DNA of 64,000 nucleotides from Leguminivora glycinivorella (taxonomy: Eukaryota > Arthropoda > Insecta > Lepidoptera > Tortricidae): contig NC_062991.1 of NCBI RefSeq assembly GCF_023078275.1, positions 3,410,001-3,474,000 of the forward strand, given 5' to 3'. The notes beneath the pieces were generated by a model, which was not told the DNA's origin, searched no databases, and was given only the letters and a program-made list of their open reading frames with translations. A program made the position numbers and the translations under genes. This document shows, piece by piece, positions 42,870-54,565 of the stretch (position 1 is its first letter; each line of letters starts with the position of its first letter).

Positions 42870-44400
42870 TGTGTTTTTTTTTTTGTTCTATACCGTGTTT
42901 TTTTTTTCCGTTAAATTTGACACGTCGTTATGTTCATTATCAAGAACCATCCTGTATATCACTTTTAGGTAAATATGCAATAAAAAATGTTCATCCTTTT
43001 CATACATAATAAATTAATTTATTATTGTGAGAGACCCTTAAGAATAACATTTAAGTTAGAGTCAAGTGATTGACTGCATATGTCAAAACAAATAACATTA
43101 GGAATTGTTGTGTTCAGCACTTTTTTTTAACTCGATAAACGATAGAATTACGACGCTAGTTTCTTAGATAAATTAATTGTATTTGATGTAATGAATCTTT
43201 TTTTTTTTTTTTTAAGTTAACGTAATCCAATAACAACAGGGTGTATATTTCTTTATTTATTATAAGTAGGTATATTTAGCACTTAAAGTGAACCCATCTG
43301 GTTTTCTGGTTTTTAAGTAATTAAATACTCAGATAAAACTGCTCGAAATCGGCGTTAGGAATGTTTACGTAAGTCAATCCGCGACAAGAGTATTAGTCAC
43401 GATTTTATGGCATGTTCAATCAATTCAAGATTCACGTTCAAGTGATAATCTATCTCTAAATAAGTGTTACTTTCCCGACATATGCATAGATCCTTTCATT
43501 TGCAGATGTAGTTCAAATAACCACTTAATGAAGTCGTGACTTACGTTACTTTTACGTAAATTCACCCCTGTAAGGAAGTATACTTAGGTAAGTATTTATC
43601 TAGTTTGTTTTGGTTTTCACCTTACTCTCAAACATCGACTAATGCTACCATAGGACATTTAAGTGTGATGGTTGTATGTAACATTTTATCATTCAAGTAA
43701 ATGCCTTATTTAGGTAAATAGCTTAACCATTCATAAATTTAGCAACATCACATAATTTTGTGTATTAAACCAACCAACAGGTAGATGATAACTTCACTAA
43801 TTAAAAATAAATATCATTTCTTTTGGTTGGACGGAAATTATTGTAATGATTCCGGGCTGTGATTTATGTAATAAATCAATTTTATAAACCCACTACACAT
43901 AAACTGAAATAACATTTTGGTACCTAAAAACATTTTGCAATCTAGATAGGTAACCAAACTGTTTACTAGGTAGGTAGGAGCCACACATCAACACCTGTAT
44001 AGGCATGACAATCTAGGAAGGCTGGCCGTATGTTGACAATTACCTCAAACGTTTTATTAATTGCATCGTTCGGTTACCTGCTTAAGGTTTATATTCGCAC
44101 GGTTGAAAGAAATAACATTTCATTTATTTTTATTTGGTTTTGACTTAATTCTTGAAAAACTGCCTTTATAATCATTTCGCTTTGTAGTATTTAATGAACA
44201 CTTTCATTTAGCTTCATTACGTTTCGAAACTACTAAGAATGCCAGTAATTTAAAACGGCAGGTAACCAAACCTGTTTACAAAAAGATAACGGTGCATCAT
44301 GGCGCATCGTTACTCGATTTTATAGGTTATGTTACTTATGTTTCTATCCCATCTTTTCCGAATACTAGATTCACGTGGTAAGTACTTGCTTTTATCCTCG
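42870..44400. other. AT-rich stretch, possible transposon interior
   Basis: Recurring short elements (AATACTCAGAT..AAACTGC near 42829 and 43325) link it to the preceding array. No coding frame supported. Confidence 0.4.
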
Positions 44401-44409
44401 TCGCCACTT

Positions 44410-45078
44410 GTAATGTCTCTCTATTACGCTATATACATTGGGTTGGCTCGCCAATACACACCGCACGTCCGTCCTCTATCTCACTCGGAGACCGACTGCC
44501 ATATGTACTCGAGACACCTATAGGTACACTACAGGGATAGTGATAGGGATAGCGATAGGGATAGCGATAGGGATAGCGATAGCGATAGCGATAACGTTAG
44601 CGATAGCGATAGCGATAGCGATAGCGATAGCGATAGCGATAGCGATACGGATACGGATACGGATAATATGGGTATCGTTAGAGGGATACGGATAATCGGT
44701 CGGCGGTCTCTTACAATCAATGTGCTCTAAGACGATCGTTGTTTGCTTGCTTGAAGATTACGTTTGCGATAAGTATAAGCAAAATGTAAAAAATTGTAAG
44801 GGATAATAGAAAAAAGTACTTTTTATTTATCCACCGATCATAGTGTCTAAATACGGGCTATGTGGGATGTTTATAAAGGTTTCCCCAGCGTATATAGAAT
44901 TACCTACGCTGTGGTCGATGTGTAATATTTCTACAATCATTGCAAGCAAAAGTATTATGTGCAATCGAAATAATCGCAGATAAATATACCTACAGAGAAA
45001 CCTACGGTCCCTACGGATCCAAATGAAAATCTTAATGAATACTTTTATTACGCGGGCGAAGCCGCGGGTAAAAGCTAG
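44410..45078 (+). mobile_element. Helitron 3' part with GATAGC minisatellite
   Basis: Ends ATTACGCGGGCGAAGCCGCG, GGTAAAAG-CTAG before T (45079). 44700-45078 matches 19262-19895 (AACGTTTGC..., CCTACGCTGTGGTCG, CTACGGATCCAAATGAAAAT). A GGGATAGCGATAGC-type array (44533-44665) occupies the place of the GGGACA array there. The 5' end is not defined. Confidence 0.75.
44533..44680. repeat. GATAGC/GATACG minisatellite
   Basis: GGGATAGCGATA units grading into GATAGC hexamers and GATACG. Open frames across it (Ser-Leu or Ile-Ala repeats) are artefacts. Confidence 0.9.
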
Positions 45079-45903
45079 TATATAAATACTTATATACATA
45101 GAAAACATCCATGACTCAAGAACAAATATCTGTGCTCATCACACAAATAAATTCCCTTACCGGGATTCGAACCCGGGACCGCAGCGCAGGCAGGGTCACT
45201 ACCGACTGCGCCAGACCGGTCGTCAAAATCGACTATCGACAACCGAACAACCGATATCCATACTAAGGCGCCCTCTTTTACAGCCGCTTTTGCATCTGCG
45301 AAAACGCTTGTGCACACTGGATGCGTTGAATTTTGTCGGAGCTGCGAACTTGCTGTTCGGTTTTTTCCGGCTACCGGTGTCATCGGTTTTTACTGGCCAT
45401 AACTTTCTTATACACGGTGGCAAACAAGCAAACGGTCTGTCTCATAGTGAGCAATCAGCGTAGCTTATATAGCCGTCCGCAACTCCTAAGAGGCGGTAGT
45501 AGATAACTAGATATTATTATTTTACCATGTGTCTACCAGTGCATAACAACCTACCTGCGTAAATAAGCGAAATAAGAACTTATGTGCACCCATAAACACA
45601 TAATAGTAGCGATTATATGAATTATGTACTCACTTATAATAGACGACTGTCATTATACAACTCTTAACTAATGCGCGAACATTTTATGACAGCAACGAGT
45701 AAATCTAAACCTTAAGTACCTAAGTCTACACAGAGTTGAAATTTATCTAAGTTTGTTCGTTTTGAGTGATGATTTATTTTTCCTAATATGCACATTTTTT
45801 TGCATATTTTAGTCAGACTTTTATTATTTAAATTTGAACTGTAAATATTTGAATACAAAGTTCAAATTATTATTAAAAGTGCAAAGCGTTTAGTGCTCTT
45901 TTT

Positions 45904-46348
45904 AGGGTTCCGTAACTTTCGTAGTCAACTAGGAACTCTTATAGTTTCGCCATGTCTGTCTGTCCGTGCGTCCGTCCGTCCGTCCGCGGATAATCTCAGT
46001 GACCGTTATCACTAGAAAGCTGAAATTTGGTACCAATATGTATATCAATCACGCCGACAAAGTGGTAAAATAAAAAGTGGACAAAATGCTTTGTTAGGGT
46101 ACCCCCCCCCCTACATGTAAAGTGGGGACAGTTTTTTTTTCATTCATTTTTTAAACATATGGTTCAAAAGTTAGAGGGGGGGCCTCTAACTTTTGAACCA
46201 TATGTTTAAAAAATATGAAAAAAATCACAAAAGTAGAACTTTATTACACTTTCTAGGAAAATTGTTTTGATAGCTTCAGTAGTTTTCGAGAAAAATACGG
46301 AAAACTACGGAACCCTACACTGAGCGTGGCCCGACACGCTCTTGGCCG
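45904..46348 (+). mobile_element. HINE-like element with empty site in left arm
   Basis: Starts AGGGTTCCGTA, has (GTCC)n, a long inner inverted repeat (46140-46215), the inverted TACGGAACCCTA, then hairpin GAGCGTGGCCCGACACGCTC and TTGGCCG. Flanked by TTTTT on both sides; the left arm near 35590 has one uninterrupted T-run. Subterminal inverted repeats, tandem CC-rich repeat, 3' hairpin and a T-rich target fit Helentron-derived (HINE) elements. Confidence 0.7.
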
Positions 46349-46615
46349 TTTTTATAATATACGAAACAATAGTCGTTAGCAAACTTTAATTGAGCAAAAT
46401 CATTCGTTATTCAATATAATAATTATGCCCGTTAAAATAGTGGCAGTGAAAATGATAATAAGTATTTTACTTTCACATTCACAAATTTACTAATTTTTGA
46501 AGTTACAAAATAAATAAAAATAGTTCGGTCTAGTCATCATCATTAGTCCTTGTACATCCTTACAGATGATTTAAGCAGCGTCTCTGATCTAGCGACAGCG
46601 CCGCTTGTGGCTATA

Positions 46616-46767
46616 CAGAGGTATTTTGCAGCACTAAGCTATGAGATCCCAAAATTGACGAAAAATCATCAATTTGAAATCGATGGATGGTCTCCTTAGA
46701 CCATTTTTACGTAGGACTACGGGATCTCATAGCTGCCGTTACTGACCCGCTATCAAAATACACCCCG
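46616..46767. mobile_element. TA-flanked MITE in right arm
   Basis: Counterpart of 35166-35322 in the same LINE position, showing the MITE was present before the inverted duplication. Confidence 0.85.
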
Positions 46768-46779
46768 TATAACACGATT

Positions 46780-47110
46780 CGTGATCAGCATAACCTACCA
46801 CATCAGTCACAAATAAAACTAGAATTAGGGCCCGCACGAGTGCGATCCTCATTGTGCCTTATTGCCCGTTGTCGGGCTAACTTTTGAAACCAGGACCTGT
46901 CATGGGTTTCACTTCACGACCTCTTAAACGGCTGGCCCTCCACTCGACGCGGTTTGCTGCAAGGTCTTCCCATGAGTTATAATCTATGTTAAAAGCTGCC
47001 ATATCGCGCTTTACAGTCCTTAAAATTATAGTGTTTACAGTGCAGGGATTCGTGTCTTTTGTACTATTAGTGTAGGTACTAGACACGCCTAGTTCACAAT
47101 CGATTTGTTT
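46780..47110 (-). pseudogene. LINE C-terminal remnant
   Basis: The minus-strand frame reads YNSWEDLAANRVEWRASRL; the zinc-finger part is split by the MITE. Partner of 34960-35360. Confidence 0.7.
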
Positions 47111-47489
47111 CTCAATATGATAACAAAATGTCGCATCGTCCAAGCTTCCAATCCTGTCGCAATATTGACAAGCCAACAGCCATACATTTTATTGCACACT
47201 GCATAATAACTGCTAATAACTGCAATTATGTCAATTATCGATGTGAGAATGAGAAGTGTAATCGTATCGATTAATCGATAATCGTTTCCGATATACGATT
47301 ATTTTGAAATACAAAGTTAATAATACTGTTAACTTTGTATTACCCTTTACATTTCATTAAAGTGTCAAAAGGGCCTCTACGTGTTGTTTCGGCTCCGCGC
47401 ACGCCTTTCAAAAGTCCAGAATACATGGTTTCCGTGATGGGCAAGGGTAGCATTCACTAGGTGTACCCCTTACATTTCGTAAGGGGATT

Positions 47490-47760
47490 GATGAAATAAC
47501 ATACAATCACGCCTGTATCCCACAAAGGGGTAGGCAGAGCACATGAACCACTCAGGTTTCAGTGCCACTCTTGGCAAAATGGGGTTGAAAAAAAAAAACG
47601 AAAATTGTGACATTGCAGTGACAGGTTGCCAGCCTCTCGCCTACGCCACAATTTAACCCGTATCCCACAGTCGACTTCTACGACACCCACGGGAAGAAAG
47701 GGGGTGGTGAAATTCTTAACCCGTCACCACACGGGTCTTAACCCGTCACCACACGGGTAA
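47490..47760 (-). mobile_element. LINE 3' end, minus strand
   Basis: CAATCACGCCTGTATCCCAC, TGACAGGTTGCCAGCCTC and GGGAAGAAAGGGGGTGG; ends with duplicated TTAACCCGTCACCACACGGG. Confidence 0.75.
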
Positions 47761-47789
47761 TGAAATAATTCATTACCCGGGTGATGAAA

Positions 47790-48025
47790 TAATTCATAAA
47801 TATTATAGGACATTCTTACACAGATTGATTGAGTCCCATGGTAAGCTCAAGGCTAGTGTTGTGAGTACTCAGCCAACGATACAAATAATATACAAATATT
47901 TATATACATAGAAAACAAATAAGTGTGCTCATCGCACAAATAAATGCCCTAACTGGGATTCGAACTCAAGACCGGCTTAGCAGGCAGGGTCAGTATGCGC
48001 TAGGCCAGAGCCTGACCGGTCGTTA
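47790..48025 (-). mobile_element. SINE family A, minus strand
   Basis: 3' half GACATTCTTACACAGATTGA, head near 47990-48020 with a decayed B box (GATTCGAACTC). Confidence 0.75.
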
Positions 48026-48029
48026 ATTA

Positions 48030-48409
48030 ATAAATTACCTATGGGAGTTGTTCCTTGGACACTTTTTTTTTCGTTGGCCTATCCTACCAAATATGGAATC
48101 TAAATAGACATTCCTGCAGCTTCCGGAGACTACTTTCTTAGTACGATTAATTGTATTTGACAGTTCCTTGAATAAAAAAAATAAAAAAACAATATAACGG
48201 TGTATAGAGTCTGGCTAGTGAAAGTTGAACCCAGTATTTTTTTAAAACAGCAACTCTGGATGTCATATCATCGATTGTCATCTGTCAGTGTGACTGTCAC
48301 TTTAACGAATTTCGGAAAAAGTTAACACCGAAATCTATAAATAATAATGAATAATACCATAAAAATTAGTAAAAAGAGTGCTGTAAATAAATTAGAAAGG
48401 GTGCGTCCC
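48030..48409. other. Stretch without recognisable features
   Basis: No gene or repeat identified. Confidence 0.4.
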
Positions 48410-49837
48410 ACGAGATATAACGTTAATATATATAATTTCATGTTACTAACGTTCAGCAGCAATAATGAACGTTAGATATAACACCAAAATCAATACTTTT
48501 GTAAGAAATAACGCTGAATTGCCATAATATTAGTTTTACATAACTTTTTTTAATATAACGTTTACGTTACTTAATTTCAGTTTATATACCATACACTACG
48601 TATACCGTTCACCATGCATAACATTTCTTAATATAATGTTTAAATTAGCTAATTTCAGTTTATATACCATACACTAAGTATACCGTCTACCATAAATAAC
48701 ATTACTTAATATAACGATTATATTAGCTTAATATCAGTTTATATACCATACCGTTCTCCATATATAACATTTAAATGTTGCTTAGAAAGTAGGTTTAGGT
48801 TAGGCTAGAACTGCGACCCCCACACAAAACTGTTGCTAAGAAAGTAGGTTTAGGTTAGGTTAGAACTGCGACCCCCACACAAAACTGTTGCTAAGAAAGT
48901 AGGTTTAGGTTAGGTTAGAATTGCGACCCCCACACAAAACTGTTGCTAAGAAAGTAGGTTTAGGTTAGGTTAGAACTGCGACCTCCACACAACTGTTGCT
49001 AAGAAAGTAGGTTTAGGTTAGGTTAGAACTGCGACCCCCATACAAAACTGTTGCTAAGAGAGTAGGTTTAAGTTAGGTTAGAACTGCGACCCCCACACAA
49101 AACTGTTTCTAAGAAAGTAGGTTTAGGTTAGGTTAGAACTGCGACCCCCACACAAAACTATTGCTAAGAAAGTAGATTTAGGTTAGGTTAGAATTGCGAC
49201 CCCCACACAAAACTGTTGCTAAGAAAGTAGGTTTAGGTTAGGTTAGAACTGCGACCCCCACACAAAACTGTTGCTAAGAAAGTAGGTTTAGGTTAGGTTA
49301 GAACTGCGACCCCCATACAAAACTGTTGCTAAGAGAGTAGGTTTAGGTTAGGTTAGAACTGCGACCCCCACACAAAACTGTTGCTAAGAAAGTAGGTTTA
49401 GGTTGGGTTAGAACTGCGACCCGCACACAAAACTGTTGCTAAGAAAGTGGGTTAGGTTATTATGCATTTAAAATGTTACACACAGAATGAATAGAACATT
49501 ACGCCTTTTGATGTTAGATTAATTGAAAAATATATGTTATTAATATTAGGTATCCCAAACGTTATAAACATAGATCTTAGATATTATGAACATTACACCT
49601 TTTGATGTTAGAATAATTGATTAATATATGTTATAAATATTAGGTATCCCTAACGTTATATAGATTAATCTTTATATACACTGATATTATAGAGAATAAA
49701 TATTATCCACTTCGAAATTAGATGATTTGCTATTATCGATTTTGAGCATTATATCCAGTGAACGTTATGCTGAACAAGCTTATACAAAGTGAGCGTATAT
49801 TTTATAAGTAATATACGATACGTTCTTATATCTCGTA
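48410..49837. mobile_element. Possible TIR element enclosing a minisatellite
   Basis: ACGAGATATAA at 48410 and its inverse TTATATCTCGT at 49827 bound a block rich in ATATAACGTTA-like motifs; 48530-48775 has three ~80-bp tandem units (CAGTTTATATACCATAC), 49490-49690 two ~105-bp units (CTTTTGATGTTAGA). No target duplication seen. Confidence 0.4.
48777..49461. repeat. 55-bp minisatellite, about 12 units
   Basis: Unit contains TTGCTAAGAAAGTAGGTTTA, GGTTAGGTTAGAACTGCGAC and CCCCACACAAAACTG; units differ by one to four bases. Each has two TTAGG pentamers, the insect telomere unit, but not as a pure array. Confidence 0.95.
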
Positions 49838-49839
49838 TT

Positions 49840-50140
49840 ACTTACCCAATTAGAAATAATAAAAAAGAAACCGTGTTATCAATGTGTTGCCAGCTCCAAT
49901 TTTTTTTTAAATTGCCACATTTTTTCGGGCTTAAATACTTGAGTTTGATATTGGCAGTGGCCTTTTCTGCATAGGCCATAATCGGATCCAATGCCACATG
50001 CGAGTAGCACACGAGGAGCCACGTGCATTGAATGCATATGCGCATGAGTGGGTTAGCGAGAACCACGTTGATCTTATTTATTGTACAGACTTCGAACTGA
50101 GTTCGAACTTAATGACAACCAAACCACAAAATTACAAATA
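49840..50140. other. Stretch without recognisable features
   Basis: No gene or repeat identified. Confidence 0.4.
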
Positions 50141-50149
50141 CATACTTAC

Positions 50150-50372
50150 ATACATACAATCACGCCTGTATCCCATAAAGGGGTAGGCAGAACACATGAA
50201 ACTACTAAAGCTTCAGTGCCACTCTTGGCTAATAAGGGGTTGACAGAAAACGAAACTGTGACATTGCAGTGACAGGTTGCCAGCCTCTCGCCTACGCCAC
50301 AATTTAACCCATATCCCACAGTCGCCTTCTACGACACCCACGGGAAGAAAGGGGGTGCCCGTCACCACAAAA
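50150..50372 (-). mobile_element. LINE 3' end, minus strand
   Basis: CAATCACGCCTGTATCCCAT through CCAGCCTCTCGCCTACGCC to GGGAAGAAAGGGGGTG; same family as 8675-8855. Confidence 0.75.
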
Positions 50373-50586
50373 TTATTTTGAAAAAATCTCCGACATAGTG
50401 GACCTATTTCCATCAAACATGGCTGAGAACACTCCCGAATAATTCAGCTTTAAAAAAACGAAGTCTAAATCGGTTCATCCGTTCAGGAGCTACGATGCCA
50501 CAGACAGACACGCACACAGACCGATAGACATACAGACAGACACGTCAAACTTATAACACCCCGTCGTTTTTGCGTCGGGGGTTAAA
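50370..50586 (+). repeat. CGTCGTTTTTGCG repeat, copy 2
   Basis: ATCCGTTCAGGAGCTACGAT, a CAGACA run and CCCCGTCGTTTTTGCGTCGG. Abuts the LINE end at 50372. Confidence 0.65.
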
Positions 50587-50605
50587 AACACAATAAATCA
50601 ATAAT

Positions 50606-50730
50606 CCGTTGGCTCGTTGGGTCGACGACATCCGAAAAACACATAATACAGGACCGGGAGAAGTGAAAAGAGAGGCCAAACTCAAGTTATAAAAACATGG
50701 CGATGGAAACTAAATGATCTACGGCGATGG
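50606..50730 (+). pseudogene. Decayed LINE tail
   Basis: CCGTTGGCTCGTTGGGTCGA and GACGACATCCGAAAAAC match 14580-14620; reading frame destroyed. Confidence 0.5.
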
Positions 50731-50794
50731 TGATGGCTGAGAATTTCAAGTAACTTGTTTCTGGAAGACTGCAAAATTGGAGAGAATTTATATA

Positions 50795-50965
50795 CCCCTT
50801 GGGTGTCGTAGAAGGCGACTATGGGATAATAAATCCTAGGCGAGAGGCAACCTGTCACTGCAATGTCATTTCGTTTTCTTTCAACCCCTTATTTGCCAAG
50901 AGTGGCATTTTAGTAGTTTTGTGTTCTGCCTACCCCTTTATGGAATACAGGCGTGATTGTATGTT
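50795..50965 (+). mobile_element. LINE 3' end, decayed
   Basis: GGGTGTCGTAGAAGGCGACT, TTGCCAAGAGTGGCA and ACAGGCGTGATTGTATG with small deletions. Confidence 0.7.
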
Positions 50966-50984
50966 GTTGTTGTTGATATTTTTG

Positions 50985-51235
50985 AAAAAAAATATGGTAT
51001 TTCTACTCAGAATCACTAGCTTTTTCAATCCTAGTAGTAAAAAAATTGTCCCATACGATTGTTTCTTATTTTCTTACCATTTTCCATACATGTTGTATGG
51101 GGTAACAAAAGAGGAAAGTAACAAAAATGTATGGAAATTCTGGGACACTTTTTGTCTCCCAGTGAGATTGAAAGTACTAGTGATTCTGAGTACAATTGAC
51201 CTAAAATTTAAAAAAAAAAATCAAAATAAAAAAAA
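50985..51235. mobile_element. Fold-back element, AGGGCA family, copy 3
   Basis: CTCAGAATCACTAGCTTTTT faces GAAAGTACTAGTGATTCTGA, centre CATACATGTTGTATG. Confidence 0.65.
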
Positions 51236-51239
51236 TGGC

Positions 51240-52020
51240 AAAAAAAAAAGAAATGCTCTTGTGGTTGTTAGAAATATGTCACCTGCATTGCACGTGGGCA
51301 GAAAAGTGCAGTCAGCGATAAACTAAACTGAAAACAGAAATAACGGAAGTACCTTCGATGTTGAAAATGGCCGCTATTTTTTCTAAGAGACATGCAAACG
51401 CAAACATATTACAATATTATTTGTTTTTGTTCCGTATTCGCAATTATGTTGTTTAGTGCACGACATGATATTTTCAATTTAATAATCTGATGTATTCAAA
51501 CAATGCATAATAAGATGTGAATGAGATGTCAATGCGATATGACACAGATTTATCAATGTCATGCCAATAATGCTATAAGATGTGAGTACGATGATGCCGA
51601 TATTAACTTTTGTTGCGTCATGGTATCGTATCGACATCTAATATTTGTTATATATTAAAGTTCGAATCGGGCTCGTCATCATTTACGATACAACGTTGCG
51701 ATTAAATAATCTAAACTGAAATCAGTTTAGACGAAATTAAATTATTTCCTGTATACTTGTTGCATTATGAGTATGTAATAAATAATGCTGTAAAAAGTGT
51801 CAATAATGCATTGGGGTAATTTCGAATAACAAAAATGCTCGGGTAATTTCGAAAATGGAATCTTGATATGATGGAAATAATGGTGATTTTTATGTGACTT
51901 TCGAAATTACCCCAATGCACCCCTATGTCATAGGATAGCTTATCTAGAGATAAATTAATTCCTCATAAATAATTAAACATGCAATAAAGTGGTCTTACGT
52001 TACAGTAACATGGAACTGCC
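51240..52020. other. Stretch without recognisable features
   Basis: AT-rich; no gene or repeat pair found. Confidence 0.4.
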
Positions 52021-52026
52021 CTTTGG

Positions 52027-52130
52027 ATGCATTTTTAGGATTCCGTACCAAAAAGGTACAAAAGGAACCCTTATGGCGCCGCCCTGTCCGTCTGTCTGTC
52101 TGTCTGTCTGTCTGTCACATTATTAAATAT
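52027..52130 (+). mobile_element. HINE-like element, 5' fragment
   Basis: AGGATTCCGTACCAAAAAGG and (TCTG)n; relative of 45904-46348. Confidence 0.5.
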
Positions 52131-52539
52131 CTCGAGAACTACTTATTTAGAGAAGGGAACTCGACTTATATTTAAATAAATAATGCACATTAAAAAAAAT
52201 ACTTTAATGCACAATACAAAAAAAAAATACAATTGTACAATACAGAAGTGATTGGGATAAGGACAAGCGAATGATGACAAAAAAATAGTACAAATAGCGG
52301 ACTTAATGCCAGGTGGCATTATCTAGCAGTCAACCATGGGCTAAACCGAAAGATCAAGTTAGTGCAGGGTACTAATATGGTTAGTAGACCAACTTGATAG
52401 GGGGTTTAATCCGTGGGAGTCGGACATACCCACTGGCTCTCTCGGGCCAGTGGTATCCATACTGGATTCCCCTGGGTAAAAATTAAAAATAAAAAAATAT
52501 TTTAAAAAAAGGTACTCATATGGTTAGAGTAAAATGTAA

Positions 52540-52975
52540 ATGATTTTTCCCCTCACTAGCTCGGAAACACGTGTTTGTCCTTTAATACCAGCGGGTAAAA
52601 ACGCATTTTATCCACTAGTGGGTAAAGTAATTTACCCGTAAATAAAGTCAAATTAACTGCTTTAAAATTGATAAAATTAGGTGAATCTAGTAATAAAGAT
52701 GATTTACCACCTGTGGAGCTACTTGGAAGCAGTGATAAACGCATTTTTTGCGTTGTAGTTTCCTCGCTATAGTGAGGGGAAAAGTTTTGTGTTACACTCG
52801 GGTGCAAATGTATTTTACTTCTCGTGTGTTAAAAAACTCGCAAGTTCAGGATTCTATTCTCGAACCACTCGCTTCGCTCGTGGTTCAACTATAGAATCCT
52901 TTCACTTGCTCGTTTTTCAATTCCACACTCGGCGTTAAAATACAACTTTGCCCCCTTGTATAACAAATAACTATT
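52540..52975. repeat. Unassigned repeat region with CTCGCTTCGCTCG palindrome
   Basis: Contains ACCCACTAGTGG-like palindromes and GGTTC/GAACCACTCGCTTCGCTCG; fragments recur near 55740-55830 and 57990-58020. Confidence 0.4.
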
Positions 52976-53120
52976 AACACAAGCTACACAGCCATACATT
53001 TTATTGTCACTTATTCGGTTCACACGTGAGATCATCTCGTATGGACCGCATTCTATTTGCAGACAAGTATGTTTATAATTGATCTTCATTAATATATGCG
53101 ACGCGAAGACTATGGCGTTT

Positions 53121-53264
53121 AGCTGAGTTTAGACGTGCAAGTTGTTGCTGCAAGTTTTGAGACAGAAGTATATGCAAGAAAGAGATGCAGATATTTGCCA
53201 CTCACTCTTACCTATAGTTGCGTCTAAAAAACTTGCAGCAATAACTTGCACGTCTAAACTCAGC
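53121..53264. mobile_element. Fold-back MITE
   Basis: AGCTGAGTTTAGACGTGCAA faces TTGCACGTCTAAACTCAGCT, 144 bp, arms about 37 bp, possible TTT duplication. Confidence 0.8.
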
Positions 53265-53317
53265 TTTTGAAGTAGAACTTACGTGTTCACTCATTATTTT
53301 ATTTATTTATTATCAGA

Positions 53318-53395
53318 TAGGGCAGAGTGGCGATCTCTTGTGTCGGAGGCCATGGTCCTTTTTGGGTCGCTGAGCCAGTGAAGTAAGTAAGTATT
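53318..53395 (+). pseudogene. LINE ORF2 extreme C-terminus
   Basis: Reads AEWRSLVSEAMVLFGSLSQ then stop and GTAAGTAAGTA, the same ending as 9445-9722. Confidence 0.65.
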
Positions 53396-53689
53396 ATCAA
53401 AAAAAGGCACATTTAAAGGCACACCTTTAAATTATCCGAAACGATTTTCACATAACAGACTTCGCATAATCGATTTTCGACGAATGTCAATTTGCCAGAA
53501 AACTTATTTGTCATTATCTAAAATAATACGAATAGTACTTTGTTCGAAAATAAGTTCGCGTAATACTGTTTTCGCCGATTGATTTTATCTGCGAGCTCAA
53601 CAAATACAACATTTTGTCAAGAATGTCGGTTAGGTTAGAACTGCAACATCAATCGTATACTCGTATGTAGTAGTCGGCGTTTTTCTACT

Positions 53690-54010
53690 GTGACGGGGTG
53701 GCCTAGGGGTTCATGGCGTTAGCCCGGATTGCTAAAGACGCCTGTTCGAATCCGGTCAGTGTCCACTCAGGCCTCTGATTTGCCGCCGCTCGCGTCAAGA
53801 CCTGACCTAACCACTTAATCGCATACCTCATTACCCCCGTTCCTTACATTTACAGTCTCCATTGCAGCTAACTGGGAAATTCGCCCAATCACCGGCTTCC
53901 TCTGCCCACGCCCAACCTGGCCAATTGTGGGCATTAGCAGGTGTTGAGTTGCGTGGATTGTTTGACTGTTTGCCCACTTTAGTGGTGTTCGATTACAGGT
54001 GTATTTAATG
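53690..54010 (+). mobile_element. tRNA-headed SINE
   Basis: Head GGGGTGGCCTAGGGGTTC ... CTGTTCGAATCCGG (A and B boxes) followed by a ~250-bp body. Single copy in this window; stems too poor for a tRNA gene. Confidence 0.55.
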
Positions 54011-54565
54011 TGGTATTAAAGGATATACGCACTTTAAAAAGGATATACACATTTAGACTTGTAAGGATGATATTTTAATTTATTCTGAAATGAAAACACT
54101 TCTTAAAAGGAATAGCCGGCAATAGGCGAGACGACAAAAAAAAAACTAATTAGTCCGTCACTTCCGTCAGTTAGATTATCAAAGAATTTTGGATACATAT
54201 TTTTTCTTTTTTTCTCATAAACGAAAAATGACGACGGTACAGTGCGTTGAACAATTTTTACAATTTTACAATTTTTACTTAGAAGTGACGTCACAAGCCC
54301 CCACTCCGGAACTTTAATGCTCTATATCTTTGTATTTTTTTATTAATTAGAAAAAGTAAAAAATACATGTTTAGTATTTTTGGACGATTTAATTGACGGA
54401 CTAAACAGAATGCCATTTTTTTATGTAGTCGTCATCTATTGGTTTATTTGCGTAAACCGGAGTTTCACTTTGCACTCGTTTAGCTAGATGGATAATGATT
54501 AATGACCTTTCAGCCCGGACTTTAGTTTACAAGTGTGAATTTTTACTGCTAATGAAAAAGCCAGT

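Larger units (their letters stand above)
45080..47033 (-). repeat. Large inverted duplication, right arm
   Basis: Reverse-oriented counterpart of 34926-36401 (SINE A at 45080-45228, GC-rich block, AT-rich middle, MITE at 46616-46767, LINE remnant). Longer than the left arm because of the 445-bp insertion at 45904-46348. Confidence 0.85.

Noticed and set aside
44438..44720. Ile-Ala and Ser-Leu repeat frames
   Set aside because: Same artefact from the GATAGC minisatellite.
48777..49461. Interstitial telomere tract
   Set aside because: TTAGG occurs only as short pieces inside a 55-bp unit, not as a continuous array.
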